NCBI GenBank assembly: GCA_023442085.1
Contig: JAEZMT010000390.1
Coordinates: forward strand, 1 to 18,773
Direction: 5' to 3'
Origin: Pseudomonadota bacterium
Lineage (GTDB): Bacteria; Pseudomonadota; Alphaproteobacteria; Rhizobiales; Xanthobacteraceae
DNA length: 18,773 nt
Position numbers and translations under genes: made by a program. Shown here piece after piece: positions 1 through 7,160 of the stretch (within the stretch, counting starts at the first letter, position 1; every line of letters begins with the position of its first letter). The notes below the pieces were generated by a model. The model saw only the letters and a program-made list of their open reading frames with translations, did no database searches and was not told where the DNA came from.

Positions 1-316
1 CCAGCAAGTCATTCCCGATGTCGTGGATGTCTATCTTCATCCGGCGGGACCAGGGGGACGACGGGTCGCCGGCGAATTGACCGACGCGAATGTAGACGAA
101 TCTCCGCTCGGCACCTTCGCGGCGCACCTGATCGCCGAAGACCTTCGAGCCCGGACCCATGCGAACCTGAAAGTCGAAATGGAGCGGCTCGCCCGCGCGC
201 GACCATTTCGGATCGAGCGGTGTCTCGTCCTTCGCCTGAAGACTATGCACGACACCGATCACCGGCTGCTCGATGGTGACCCGCAAACGGATCAGGCTCT
301 GATCTGTTTTTGCCAT
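1..316 (-). CDS. DUF5990 family protein (partial, C-terminus off window)
   Basis: The reading frame begins at an ATG at 316 and runs off the left edge, giving 105 residues without a stop. The protein starts MAKTDQSLIRLRVTIEQPV and contains the pattern LHFDFQVRMGPGSKVFGDQVRREGAERRFVYIRVGQFAGD followed by WSRRMKIDIHDI (read in segments). This matches my memory of the small DUF5990 family: an F-x-F-x-VR strand, a 'RFVYI' strand and a conserved W-SRR near the end. The family has no established biochemical role. A clear Shine-Dalgarno is not visible before the chosen ATG. A nearby upstream ATG lies in another frame, so 316 is the only sensible start. It is followed by two more minus-strand genes upstream (DUF1398 and marR) but is separated from them by about 65 bases. 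Confidence 0.6.
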   Translation of the reverse strand, partial: MAKTDQSLIRLRVTIEQPVIGVVHSLQAKDETPLDPKWSRAGEPLHFDFQVRMGPGSKVFGDQVRREGAERRFVYIRVGQFAGDPSSPWSRRMKIDIHDIGNDLL

Positions 317-381
317 GCGCGTTCATACCACAAGGCGCACAAGCCAAACGGGACAGGTCGGCCCGATCGGCAGGAAGCCCC

Positions 382-786
382 TCACGACCCCGGAAATAGC
401 TCCACATGCGTCTGCCCCGTCCGGGCGAAATAGACGGCGCGGCGGCCGGGGAAGGAGACGATGTAGCCGGCGCAGCCGGCCGCCGCCGCCTTTTCGCAAA
501 AGCCGCGATAGGTGTAGCCGGGGGCCTGCTGCTGGGCCTCGCGTATGGCGGCGGTGAGGCCGGCGTCGTCGAGGGTGGGGGCGATGGCGGTCGCCGCCTT
601 GTGGGTGGGCAGTTCCAGGCTGTCGCCGCTCGGCAAATAATAGGTGGCGGTGGCGCGCCGGAAGTCCACCGCATAGCTCTCGAAACCGGCGGCCATGAGC
701 GCCCCGACGATGGCGGGGAAGTTCGCGGTGTCGCTCTCGGCCGCGGCGAGGCAGGCCCGCGCGGCGGCATTTTGCTCTTCGGTCAT
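382..786 (-). CDS. DUF1398 family protein (YbcV-like)
   Basis: This 134-residue protein fits the DUF1398 family of small cytoplasmic proteins, sometimes labelled 'phage envelope protein' without good reason. Recognisable parts are FPAIVGALMAAGFESYAVDF near residues 23-42, then TYYLPSGDSLELP, the FCEKAAAAGCAGYIVSFPGRRAVYFAR core (about 96-122), and a terminal THVELFP. The length is normal for the family. The ATG at 786 is preceded by GAGGAAG about 4 bases upstream, a good ribosome-binding site. The gap to the marR-type gene upstream is only 18-19 bases on the same strand, so the two are probably co-transcribed and this gene is probably under the regulator's control. The molecular function is unknown. 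The family call is fairly secure. Confidence 0.8.
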   Translation of the reverse strand: MTEEQNAAARACLAAAESDTANFPAIVGALMAAGFESYAVDFRRATATYYLPSGDSLELPTHKAATAIAPTLDDAGLTAAIREAQQQAPGYTYRGFCEKAAAAGCAGYIVSFPGRRAVYFARTGQTHVELFPGS

Positions 787-805
787 TTGGCTTCCTCTCG
801 GTCAG

Positions 806-1267
806 TCATTCCACGGGAACGGCGGTCATTCGGCCGTGCTCGGCCACCCGCCGCAGAAGCTGCTCCAGCGTCTCCCGCTCGGCCGGCGTCAGGCAGTCGA
901 AGAAGGCGGCATCGTTGGCATCGGCGAGGCCGGCGAGGTCCGGCACGAGGGCGCGGCCGGCCTCGGTGAGGGCCAGCGTCTGGGCGCGGCCATCGCTGGC
1001 GCTGGCGGTGCGCACCAGAAGGGATTTGGCGATGAGCCGGTCGGCGAGGCGGGTGATGGCGCCGCGCGTCATGCCCATCTCCTCGGCGAGGCGGCTGGGC
1101 GGGAGCGGCGTGCGATCGTAGAGCGCCCGCATCAGCGCCCACTCGGCCACCGTCACGCCTTGCCCTGCGAGCCGGACCGCGAAGGCGTGGGAGACGTGGT
1201 TAGACACCCGCCGCAGCCAGAAGCCGAGATGGCGGGTGAGATCTGGCACGGGCGGGGCGGAAGCCAT
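806..1267 (-). CDS. MarR family transcriptional regulator
   Basis: The predicted product is a 153-residue winged helix-turn-helix repressor of the MarR family, expected to act as a cytoplasmic DNA-binding dimer. The wHTH spans about residues 38-108. It includes the recognition region SRLAEEMGMTRGAITRLADRL and the wing with the family's 'SDGR' turn followed by a LALTEAG strand. Flanking helices supply dimerisation. The ATG at 1267 is chosen because GAGG lies 5 bases before it. A GTG two codons upstream (1273) overlaps that site and is less likely. The gene leads a two-gene unit with the DUF1398 gene. A perfect inverted repeat overlaps its promoter region (1281-1321), which suggests autoregulation. 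The ligand cannot be read from sequence. Confidence 0.88.
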   Translation of the reverse strand: MASAPPVPDLTRHLGFWLRRVSNHVSHAFAVRLAGQGVTVAEWALMRALYDRTPLPPSRLAEEMGMTRGAITRLADRLIAKSLLVRTASASDGRAQTLALTEAGRALVPDLAGLADANDAAFFDCLTPAERETLEQLLRRVAEHGRMTAVPVE

Positions 1268-1280
1268 GAGCACCTCGTTT

Positions 1281-1321
1281 GTTGACTAAGAAACTACCTA
1301 TGAAATGGTTTCTTAGTCAAC
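1281..1321. promoter_or_regulatory. Perfect 14-bp-arm inverted repeat upstream of the marR-type gene (likely operator)
   Basis: The left arm GTTGACTAAGAAAC (1281-1294) and right arm GTTTCTTAGTCAAC (1308-1321) are exact reverse complements with a 13-base centre. The dyad ends 14 bases before the marR-type start codon. Each arm contains a TTGACT, which read on either strand could serve as a -35 element, with weak -10 candidates in the opposite arm. The element is AT-rich against a GC-rich background. MarR-family repressors commonly bind dyads overlapping their own promoter. That this regulator binds here is inference. The arms are not followed by a T-run, so a terminator is unlikely. Confidence 0.75.
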
Positions 1322-1357
1322 CATCTTCGATCAACGCGCAGAAGCGTCGCCCGTAAG

Positions 1358-1382
1358 GGAACCGCGCGGCGCGGTTCGAGTT
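1358..1382 (+). promoter_or_regulatory. Possible EcfG-type promoter (GGAAC-N16-AGTT) before the PRC-barrel gene
   Basis: GGAAC (1358-1362) is followed after 16 bases by AGTT (1379-1382), one mismatch from the CGTT -10 element of EcfG-type sigma factors. It would place the transcript start about 180 bases before the PRC-barrel ORF, which is long. The GGAAC also sits in a 19-base palindrome (1359-1377, GAACCGCGC/GCGCGGTTC around one base), so the motif could instead be part of a different protein-binding site. It is supported mainly by context: PRC-barrel proteins are frequent GSR targets and four exact EcfG sites exist in this window. Confidence 0.35.
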
Positions 1383-1570
1383 GATAGGCCAGCAGAGACA
1401 AGACTTAAGCCTCACGACTTCGACTTGTCTTTGCGCGCAGGCCAGTCGAGCCCGCGCACCGTTTCAGGCATACGACGGCATAGCTTGGCGCGACTGCGCG
1501 CACGGCAAGTGCTTCGGTGCATCTTGAACAGGGCCATAGGGCTATAACCCGTTCCCACGAGGAGGATGAC

Positions 1571-2107
1571 ATGAAGATGATGCCGATCTACGCTGCGACC
1601 GCGGCTGTTCTTCTTTCCACCACCGCCATGGCTCAGACGGCGGCCCCCTCCACCACCGCGCCTCAGGCGACCCCGGCCGCCCCGACCGGCACCATGGGCG
1701 CCGCCAGCAGCTCCGCCGCCACCGCGCCCACCTTCGTGACGCGCCAGATGGCCGACCAGCACATGGCGTCCAACCTCATCGGCACCGCCGTGCGCGGCCC
1801 GGCCGACGAAAACCTCGGCGAGATCAATGATCTCGTGATCGACCGCGCCGGCAACGTGGCGGCCGTGGTGATCGGCGTCGGCGGTTTCCTCGGCATCGGC
1901 GAGAAGGACGTGGCCGTGCCGTTCCAGTCCGTCGAGGTCACCCGCATGGACGGCAAGAACCGTATGGTGCTGCGCAAGACCAAGGATGAGCTGAAGAACG
2001 CCCCGACCTTCACCGAGGCGGACGCCACCCCGGCCACCACCGGCAGCGTGAACAACAACAACCGTCCGGCCACCACCCCGCCGGCCACGGCTCCCGCCGC
2101 CCGCTGA
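1571..2107 (+). CDS. Secreted PRC-barrel domain protein
   Basis: This 178-residue protein starts MKMMPIYAATAAVLLSTTAMA, a short signal peptide with a probable cleavage site after AMA (residue 21-22). An Ala/Thr/Pro-rich linker follows to about residue 55. The PRC-barrel then runs from roughly 60 to 140 (NLIGTAVRGPADENLGEIND, then VVIGVGGFLGIGEKDVAVPF), and a low-complexity Thr/Pro/Asn tail closes the protein. PRC-barrels are small beta-barrels of varied role. In alphaproteobacteria, exported versions are often stress-induced and of unknown function. The ATG at 1571 is preceded by GAGGAGG at good spacing. An in-frame ATG at 1517 is rejected because it would bury the signal peptide. A weak EcfG-like promoter lies upstream. 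The product is probably periplasmic. Confidence 0.85.
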   Translation: MKMMPIYAATAAVLLSTTAMAQTAAPSTTAPQATPAAPTGTMGAASSSAATAPTFVTRQMADQHMASNLIGTAVRGPADENLGEINDLVIDRAGNVAAVVIGVGGFLGIGEKDVAVPFQSVEVTRMDGKNRMVLRKTKDELKNAPTFTEADATPATTGSVNNNNRPATTPPATAPAAR

Positions 2108-2179
2108 TCCCCAACGGTCTTCGGGGAGAGGGTGCTGTGATGGCCTTTCTCTCCGCAAGCCTCTGGAATTAAAGCACCA

Positions 2180-2209
2180 GCCGGCCCAGGCCCCATGGCC
2201 CGGGCCGGC
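2180..2209 (+). terminator. GC-rich hairpin after the PRC-barrel gene
   Basis: GCCGGCCC (2180-2187) pairs exactly with GGGCCGGC (2202-2209). A second GGCC/GGCC pair lies inside the loop, so the stem can extend. There is no T-run after it, so it is at best a Rho-assisted or weak terminator separating the PRC-barrel gene from the hybrid kinase. It lies about 70 bases after the stop codon and just upstream of the candidate kinase promoter. Confidence 0.4.
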
Positions 2210-2238
2210 ATCGTCACGTCCGGCCTCCCCGCCGGAGC

Positions 2239-2263
2239 GGAACGAACAGGGCCAGCGGCGGTT
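2239..2263 (+). promoter_or_regulatory. Candidate EcfG-type promoter (GGAAC-N16-GGTT) for the hybrid kinase
   Basis: GGAAC (2239-2243), 16 bases, then GGTT (2260-2263), one mismatch from the EcfG consensus GGAAC-N16/17-CGTT. A transcript start near 2270 would leave a 50-base leader before the kinase ATG at 2320, a sensible geometry. It is weaker than the four exact matches elsewhere in the window. Confidence 0.45.
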
Positions 2264-2319
2264 GATCCCGCGGCAGTTGCGGGGGCAATGTGGCGGCCCG
2301 ATCGCCACAGGGAGCAGGG

Positions 2320-5190
2320 ATGAACCTGTCCAGTCGAGGCCCCGCCGGCCTCTTCCTGAAAATCATCGCGGAGCCGCGGCCTCTCTGGTGGCGCCTCGTC
2401 TTCGCCGGCACCGTCATCGGCGGGGCGCTGGCGATTCGTCTCGGCCTCCTCCTGTGGGTGATCGATTTTCCGCCCTACCTGTTTCAGCTGCCCGCCATCA
2501 TCCTGGTGTCGCTGGTCAGCGGGCCGGAGATCGGGCTTGCCGCGGTCGCGCTGCTCGCCGGCGTCAATGCGGCGCTGGTGCCGGAAGCGGGTAACGGCGT
2601 CGTCGCCGGCTCGCCGCTGGCCTCGCTGCTCTCCTTCGTCATCAATGCCATTGCCGTCTGGGGCATCGCTTCCCTCGTGCGCAGCATCCTGCGCCGGCTG
2701 GAATCGGCCCATGCCGCTCTGCTGTCGGCAGCGAGCGAGCAGACCGCCGTGGTGGCGACGCTGGAGGCGCTGCTGGCCCACGCCCCCGTCGGCTTCGCCT
2801 TCTTCGACGCGCAGCAGCGCTTTATCCGCGTCAACGAGATGCTGGCCCGCATCGACGGCATCCCCGCCGGTGAGCACGCCGGGCGCTCCCTCACCGACAT
2901 ACTGCCCCAGCTGGCCGAAGCCGTGACCCCATCACTGGAGCGGGTGCTCGCCACCGGCGAGGTCATCGCCGACGTGGAGCTGGAAGGCGCGACGCCCGCC
3001 TTGCCCGGCATGTGGCGGCATTTCCTCGTCAGCTATTTCCCGGTGCGCACCACCGGTCAGGGCATCAGCCTCGTCGGCATGATCGTGGTGGAGATCACCG
3101 AGCGCAAACGCGCCGAGAAGGCCATCGCCGCCAGCGAGCAGCGCTACCGCCTGCTCGCCGAGGCCCTGCCGAAGATGGTGTGGACCTCCGCCCCCACCGG
3201 GTCAGGGGACTATTACAATCGCCGCTGGGCCGAATACACCGGTGTCGAGCCGCCGCCCGGCGAGGTGGTGGAGTGGCACGCCTTCCTCCATCCGGAAGAG
3301 AAGAGCGGCGTGATGGGCGCGTGGCACGCCAGCCTGTCCAGCGGCAACCCTTTCTCGCGCGAATGCCGCTTCCGCGCCAAGGACGGGACGTATCGCTGGT
3401 TCCTGTGCCGCGCCGTGCCGGTGCGCGACGAGGACGGGCGGGTGGACCGCTGGTACGGTAGCTGCACCGACATCTCCGAGATCGTCGCCGCGCGCGAGGC
3501 GCTCTCGCGAACAAACGAGGACCTTGAGCGCCTCGCCGCCGCCCGCACCATGCAGCTCGCCGAGGCGAACTCGCTGCTCAAGCTGGAGATGGACGAGCGC
3601 CTGAGGGCCGAATCCCAGCTCCGGCAGGCGCAGAAGATGGAGGCGGTGGGCCAGCTCACCGGCGGCATCGCGCACGATTTCAACAATCTGCTTACCATCA
3701 TCATCGGCAACATCGAGGCCGCCGAGCGCCGGGTGCCGTCCGATCCGAAGGACGCCCGCACCCAGGAGATCAAGACCGAGGAAATCCGCCGCTTCCTCGA
3801 CTACGGCCGACAGGGCGCGCTCCGGGCGGCCGTCCTCACCCAGCGCCTGCTCGCCTTCTCCCGCCGCCAGCCGCTCGACCCGCGCCCCACCGACGCCAAC
3901 CGCCTCGTCACCGGCATGTCCCACATGCTGCGCAGCGCGCTGGGCGAGCGGGTGATGGTGGAGACCGTGCTGGCCGGCGGGCTCTGGCGCACGGAGATCG
4001 ACCACAACCAGCTGGAGAATGCGATCCTCAATCTCGCGGTGAACGCGCGCGACGCCATGATCGAGGGCGGCAAGCTCACCATCGAGACCGCCAACGCCTA
4101 TCTGGACGAGGCCTATTGCGCCGCCCACGAGGACCTGACGCCCGGCCAGTACGTGGCGATCTTCGTCACCGACACCGGCATGGGCATGTCGGAGGATGTG
4201 CGCGCCCGCGCGTTCGAGCCCTTCTTCACCACCAAGGGCCCGAAGGACGGGACGGGACTTGGCCTCAGCCAGGTCTACGGCTTCGTGAAGCAGTCCGGCG
4301 GGCATGTGATGATCTATTCCGAGCGCGGCGAGGGCACCACGGTGAAGCTCTATCTGCCGCGGCTGGAGGAGAGCGCCACCACCGCCGAGCCGGCCCCGGC
4401 GCGCGCCGAGACCGAAAGCCGCGCCGCCCCCGCCACCGTGCTGATGGTGGAGGACGACGACCAGCTCCGCGCCCTCGGCGCCGCCTCGCTTCGGGAGGCC
4501 GGCCATACGGTGATCGAGGCGGCGGACGCCGCGGCGGCCCTCGACGCGGTATCGCGCGGCGCCCGCCCGGACCTTCTCTTCACCGACGTGCGGCTCGGCG
4601 ACGGGATGGATGGACGCGGCCTCGCCGACGCGATGAAGCGGCGGATGCCGCGCGCGCGGGTTCTCTTCACCACCGCCTACGCCCGCAACGCGGTGGTGCA
4701 TCAGGGGCGGCTCGATCCGGGCATGAAGCTCCTGACCAAGCCCTACAGCCAGTCCGACATGGTCGCCAAGGTGAACGGAATGCTGGATGAACCTGCCCTC
4801 AGGGGGGCCGTCCTCCTGGTGGAGGACGAGCCCTTCGTCGCCATGGTGGCGAGCCAGATCCTGGAGGATCAGGGCTTCAAGGTCACCATTGCCTCCCACG
4901 GCGAGGCCGCGCTCGCGCACGCCCGCGCCGCCAGGACCGACATCGGCCGCGACGCTCTGGTGCTCGCCATCGTTGACATCGGCCTGCCGGACATGCGCGG
5001 CGACGAGGTTGTGCGCCGGCTGGGCGAGATCGCACCCGACCTGCCGGTCATCGTCGCCTCGGGCTATGCCACGCAGGACCTGACGGGGCTGTTCGGGGAT
5101 CGCTCGGACGTGGGCGTCATCTCGAAGCCCTACGACGGCGCGACGCTGGTGGCGGCGCTGGAGCGGCTCGGGTTCCGGATGACGGAATAG
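2320..5190 (+). CDS. Membrane-bound hybrid sensor histidine kinase with two PAS and two receiver domains
   Basis: This 956-residue protein is an inner-membrane hybrid kinase. Hydrophobic segments lie at about 24-46, 53-66, 70-90 and 100-122, a four-helix sensor resembling DUF4118/MASE-type modules. PAS-like domains follow at about 145-262 and 275-392, then a short coiled linker (395-440). The dimerisation/phosphoacceptor domain contains GGIAHDFNNLL with His452. The ATPase domain has an N-box around Asn571 (NAILNLAVNARDAM), DTGMGM (618-623) and GTGLGLS (644-650). Two receiver domains complete the protein: REC1 with acidic pocket 711-713, Asp756 and Lys807, and REC2 with acidic 835-837, Asp886 and Lys936. 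All catalytic residues look intact. The start ATG at 2320 has GGAG 5 bases upstream; a GTG at 2290 is less likely. It sits in the GSR region with a candidate EcfG promoter, so it may feed or tune PhyR. The signal is unknown. Confidence 0.93.
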   Translation: MNLSSRGPAGLFLKIIAEPRPLWWRLVFAGTVIGGALAIRLGLLLWVIDFPPYLFQLPAIILVSLVSGPEIGLAAVALLAGVNAALVPEAGNGVVAGSPLASLLSFVINAIAVWGIASLVRSILRRLESAHAALLSAASEQTAVVATLEALLAHAPVGFAFFDAQQRFIRVNEMLARIDGIPAGEHAGRSLTDILPQLAEAVTPSLERVLATGEVIADVELEGATPALPGMWRHFLVSYFPVRTTGQGISLVGMIVVEITERKRAEKAIAASEQRYRLLAEALPKMVWTSAPTGSGDYYNRRWAEYTGVEPPPGEVVEWHAFLHPEEKSGVMGAWHASLSSGNPFSRECRFRAKDGTYRWFLCRAVPVRDEDGRVDRWYGSCTDISEIVAAREALSRTNEDLERLAAARTMQLAEANSLLKLEMDERLRAESQLRQAQKMEAVGQLTGGIAHDFNNLLTIIIGNIEAAERRVPSDPKDARTQEIKTEEIRRFLDYGRQGALRAAVLTQRLLAFSRRQPLDPRPTDANRLVTGMSHMLRSALGERVMVETVLAGGLWRTEIDHNQLENAILNLAVNARDAMIEGGKLTIETANAYLDEAYCAAHEDLTPGQYVAIFVTDTGMGMSEDVRARAFEPFFTTKGPKDGTGLGLSQVYGFVKQSGGHVMIYSERGEGTTVKLYLPRLEESATTAEPAPARAETESRAAPATVLMVEDDDQLRALGAASLREAGHTVIEAADAAAALDAVSRGARPDLLFTDVRLGDGMDGRGLADAMKRRMPRARVLFTTAYARNAVVHQGRLDPGMKLLTKPYSQSDMVAKVNGMLDEPALRGAVLLVEDEPFVAMVASQILEDQGFKVTIASHGEAALAHARAARTDIGRDALVLAIVDIGLPDMRGDEVVRRLGEIAPDLPVIVASGYATQDLTGLFGDRSDVGVISKPYDGATLVAALERLGFRMTE

Positions 5191-5239
5191 GGCGTCAGCG
5201 ACGCCCCTAAAAGCAAATGGCCGGGACGCGCCCGGCCAT
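5190..5239. terminator. Tandem hairpins between the hybrid kinase and the convergent DUF883 gene (bidirectional terminator)
   Basis: GGGCGT (5190-5195) pairs with ACGCCC (5201-5206). ATGGCCGGG (5217-5225) then pairs with CCCGGCCAT (5231-5239) around a 5-base loop. On the minus strand the second hairpin is followed by TTTGCTTTT, a good T-tract for ending the DUF883 transcript. On the plus strand the trailing sequence is only mildly T-rich. A third hairpin (GCCGGTC/GACCGGC, 5263-5281) lies closer to the DUF883 stop codon. Confidence 0.7.
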
Positions 5240-5286
5240 GATGGTTCGTTTCAAACGGGAGCGCCGGTCACGTCGACCGGCTCCGG

Positions 5287-5607
5287 TCAGCGGCGCAGCA
5301 GGATCTGGCCGAGGATGACGCCGACGCCGGCGGCGATGGCGCAGGCCTTGATGGGCTGCTCGCGGATGCTCTCGCGCAGGCTGACGACCTGGTCCTCGGC
5401 CCAGTCGCCCACCTCGACGGCGGCGGACTCGGCATCGCCCTTGGCGCCCTTCACCGAATGCTTGGCGGTCTTGCCGAGGGTCTCCAGCAGCTTGGTGAAA
5501 TCGGCCTTGAGCTGATCGAGGTCAGACTTCACGTCGTGCAGGTTGGCCTCGGCGGCGGAGGCCGAGGAAGCGGCGGGGGATGTCACGATCTGCGGCTTGT
5601 CGACCAT
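5287..5607 (-). CDS. DUF883 (ElaB/YqjD-like) membrane-anchored protein
   Basis: This 106-residue protein has an acidic amphipathic helical region (about 20-80: NLHDVKSDLDQLKADFTKLL onward, then ESAAVEVGDWAEDQVVSLRESIREQP). It ends in a single hydrophobic helix with terminal Arg-Arg (ACAIAAGVGVILGQILLRR). This is the layout of the ElaB/YqjD/DUF883 family, C-tail-anchored inner-membrane proteins. The E. coli members are stationary-phase induced and bind ribosomes. The ATG at 5607 is chosen because GGAG lies 6 bases upstream and because the alternative extension to 5715 adds an uncharacteristic Arg/Pro-rich head. It follows phyR on the same strand with a terminator-like hairpin between, so it is probably transcribed separately. 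A degenerate EcfG-like site precedes it. Confidence 0.82.
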   Translation of the reverse strand: MVDKPQIVTSPAASSASAAEANLHDVKSDLDQLKADFTKLLETLGKTAKHSVKGAKGDAESAAVEVGDWAEDQVVSLRESIREQPIKACAIAAGVGVILGQILLRR

Positions 5608-5698
5608 GGTTGTCTCCGGCAGGGTTGTCACGAAGCGCGGTGGAGCTGGCGCCGGCCGGATGGCCGAGGCGTTCCGCTCCGGGTCCGCTCGGGAGTGT

Positions 5699-5724
5699 AA
5701 CGACCGACACGGCAATTGCGTGCC
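5699..5724 (-). promoter_or_regulatory. Degenerate EcfG-like promoter before the DUF883 gene
   Basis: Read on the minus strand: GGCAC (5724-5720), 17 bases, CGTT (5702-5699). The -10 element is exact and the -35 has one mismatch from GGAAC. A start near 5692 would give a leader of about 85 bases. It is offered only because DUF883 genes are common members of the alphaproteobacterial stress regulon and the surrounding genes carry better sites. Confidence 0.25.
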
Positions 5725-5776
5725 CGGGAAAGTTCGTAGTCCGCGCGATTTCCGCGAAGATCTTTGTAAAGACGAC

Positions 5777-5808
5777 GCGCGCCCCGCTGTTTCGGGCTGG
5801 CGCGCGCG
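5777..5808 (-). terminator. Probable intrinsic terminator of phyR
   Basis: On the minus strand, immediately after the phyR stop, GCGCGC and CCCG pair with CGGG and GCGCGC around a 6-base loop, with a 3-base bulge. The sequence then continues TCGTCTTTAC. The stem is strong and the tail moderately T-rich. It begins about 8 bases past the stop codon. Confidence 0.55.
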
Positions 5809-5815
5809 ATCCTGA

Positions 5816-6601
5816 TCAGGCGCTGCGCGCGGTTTCGGGCTCGGCGCGGGCCTCGTGGAAGAACAGCGCCTGCGCCACCGTCGCCTTCACCGTCTCGGTG
5901 AGGAACGGCTTGGTGATGAGATAGGTCGGCTCCGGCCGCTCGCCCGTGAGCAGGCGGTCCGGGAAGGCGGTGATGAAGATCACCGGCACGTTGAAGCTCG
6001 CGAGGATCTCGGTCACCGCCTCGATGCCGGACGAACCGTCGGCGAGCTGGATGTCGGCCAGCACCAGCCCGAAGTTACCGCCCTGGGCCAGTTCCACCGC
6101 CTTGGAATGGGTGGGGGCGACGCCGATGACCTCGTGACCGAGCTCGGTGACGAGAGTCTTCAGATCGAGCGCGATCACCCATTCGTCCTCGATGATAAGC
6201 ACGCGGGTGGCGAGCTGGCGGTCGATTTCCCGCTGCGCGGAGATGACCTGCGCCTCCACATCGGAGAGCGTGATGCCGAGGATGGTGGACGCCTCGGCGA
6301 AGGAGAAACCCTCCATTGCGGTCAGAAGCAGCGCCACGCGGGAGGACGGGTCCATGGCCTGAAGCCGCGCATCCGCCCGCGACGGCACCTGCCCGCCGGA
6401 GGACTGGCGGTTCCAGGTTTCGTGGAACGCCTTGTAGAGCGCGACGCGCGGCGAGACGGCCTGATCGACCGCGACCTTGCCGTCCAGGATCGCCTGCAGG
6501 GTGTTCTGCACCAGGAGGTCGCCGGCCGCCTGCGATCCCATCAGGGCGCGCGTATAGCGGCGCAGGAACGGGAGCTGCTTGATGAGCGGATTGGAAGCCA
6601 T
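5816..6601 (-). CDS. phyR: PhyR, general stress response anti-anti-sigma response regulator
   Basis: This 261-residue protein has the two-part PhyR structure. An N-terminal sigma-like domain (about 1-130: PFLRRYTRALMGSQAAGDLLVQ, then a sigma4-like part with SSRVALLLTAMEGFSFAEASTILGI) is followed by a receiver domain (about 133-250). The receiver shows Glu138-Asp139-Glu140, phosphoacceptor Asp183 (LADIQLADGSSGIEA), Thr211 and Lys231. It also has the PhyR-typical run TAFPDRLLTGERPEPTYLITKPF (in segments). In the known pathway, phosphorylated PhyR exposes its sigma-like domain, sequesters the anti-sigma factor NepR and frees EcfG. The ATG at 6601 is chosen because homology starts there; longer in-frame sequence to 6811 is Arg/Trp-rich and covers the promoter. 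An exact EcfG promoter lies at 6721-6745, implying positive feedback. The gene is divergent from the HisKA_2 sensor gene. Confidence 0.95.
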   Translation of the reverse strand: MASNPLIKQLPFLRRYTRALMGSQAAGDLLVQNTLQAILDGKVAVDQAVSPRVALYKAFHETWNRQSSGGQVPSRADARLQAMDPSSRVALLLTAMEGFSFAEASTILGITLSDVEAQVISAQREIDRQLATRVLIIEDEWVIALDLKTLVTELGHEVIGVAPTHSKAVELAQGGNFGLVLADIQLADGSSGIEAVTEILASFNVPVIFITAFPDRLLTGERPEPTYLITKPFLTETVKATVAQALFFHEARAEPETARSA

Positions 6602-6720
6602 GCGGAATTTTCCCTGCCAAGCTGTACGGGACCAAGCGGATGGCCTTTTGAACCACCGTACCGAGCGCCACCGTGATTCAGGCCAACGTGGTTCGGGCCA
6701 AGTTGAAGCCAAACCCCGGT

Positions 6721-6745
6721 AACGCTTGCGTGCGCGACAAGTTCC
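6721..6745 (-). promoter_or_regulatory. EcfG-dependent promoter of phyR (exact consensus)
   Basis: On the minus strand GGAAC (6745-6741) is followed after 16 bases by CGTT (6724-6721), an exact match to the alphaproteobacterial GSR consensus GGAAC-N16/17-CGTT. Transcription would start near 6714, giving a leader of about 110 bases before the phyR ATG. phyR is a classic EcfG target, so motif and context agree. Confidence 0.85.
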
Positions 6746-6850
6746 ACCCCGATGGAACCGGTTCGCCGCAAATCGCATTATAGTCCGAAGCGAGCCCAGC
6801 GGGAGCGGCACCGTGACCGCGTTCGTAACGGTGCGCGGCGATTCAAGGTG

Positions 6851-6875
6851 AACCGCCGGGGACGCCGGACGTTCC
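6851..6875 (-). promoter_or_regulatory. Second, weaker EcfG-like promoter upstream of phyR
   Basis: On the minus strand GGAAC (6875-6871), 16 bases, GGTT (6854-6851). It has one mismatch in the -10 element and lies about 130 bases further upstream than the exact phyR promoter, on the same strand. It could be a tandem promoter or a chance match. Confidence 0.3.
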
Positions 6876-7160
6876 TGGACGGAATGAAAAGCGCCACTCA
6901 GGCGTCAGGGCAGGACCCAATCTCGCGGTCTTATCCTCTCGGTTGCGTGCTGGCGACAGCCGGTCCCCCGTGTCCGACGTCGCCGTGACCGGTTGGCGCC
7001 TTGCGGCGTCATCCGGGTTGGCGGTGTGGGCGTAAGGTCAGACGGCCTGCGCCGTCGTGTCGCCGCAGGTGGATGCGGTGAGAGGACGGGTTGGTGGTGG
7101 TCGGAAACGCTGTCGGGGCGACGGCGCGTTGTACTCGTAAGGCGTTTTGGCGGAGCGACG

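Larger units (their letters stand above)
6602..7160. other. 559-base intergenic region between phyR and the divergent sensor gene
   Basis: No convincing gene is visible here on either strand. In particular, nothing reads like NepR, whose helical motif would be similar to GRxLRxxYxxVxxExVPxRF. The region holds the exact minus-strand EcfG promoter for phyR (6721-6745) and a second, weaker one (6851-6875). It also holds a back-to-back GTTCC-N8-GGAAC dyad (6741-6758). The rightward half of that dyad has only CATT at the -10 distance, so it is a doubtful promoter. A perfect TATAAT occurs on the minus strand (6782-6777) without a recognisable -35. The sensor gene would have a leader of several hundred bases if its transcription started near the dyad. 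Confidence 0.6.

Noticed and set aside
3202..4920. A 572-codon open frame on the minus strand opposite the hybrid kinase
   Set aside because: It is the complement of an excellent kinase gene; its composition is His/Gly/Arg-rich and it has no domain signature. Long antisense frames are expected in GC-rich DNA.
6752..6988. A 78-codon plus-strand frame between phyR and the sensor gene, considered as nepR
   Set aside because: The translation is Arg-rich and lacks the NepR helix pattern; there is no ribosome-binding site and it starts inside the promoter dyad.
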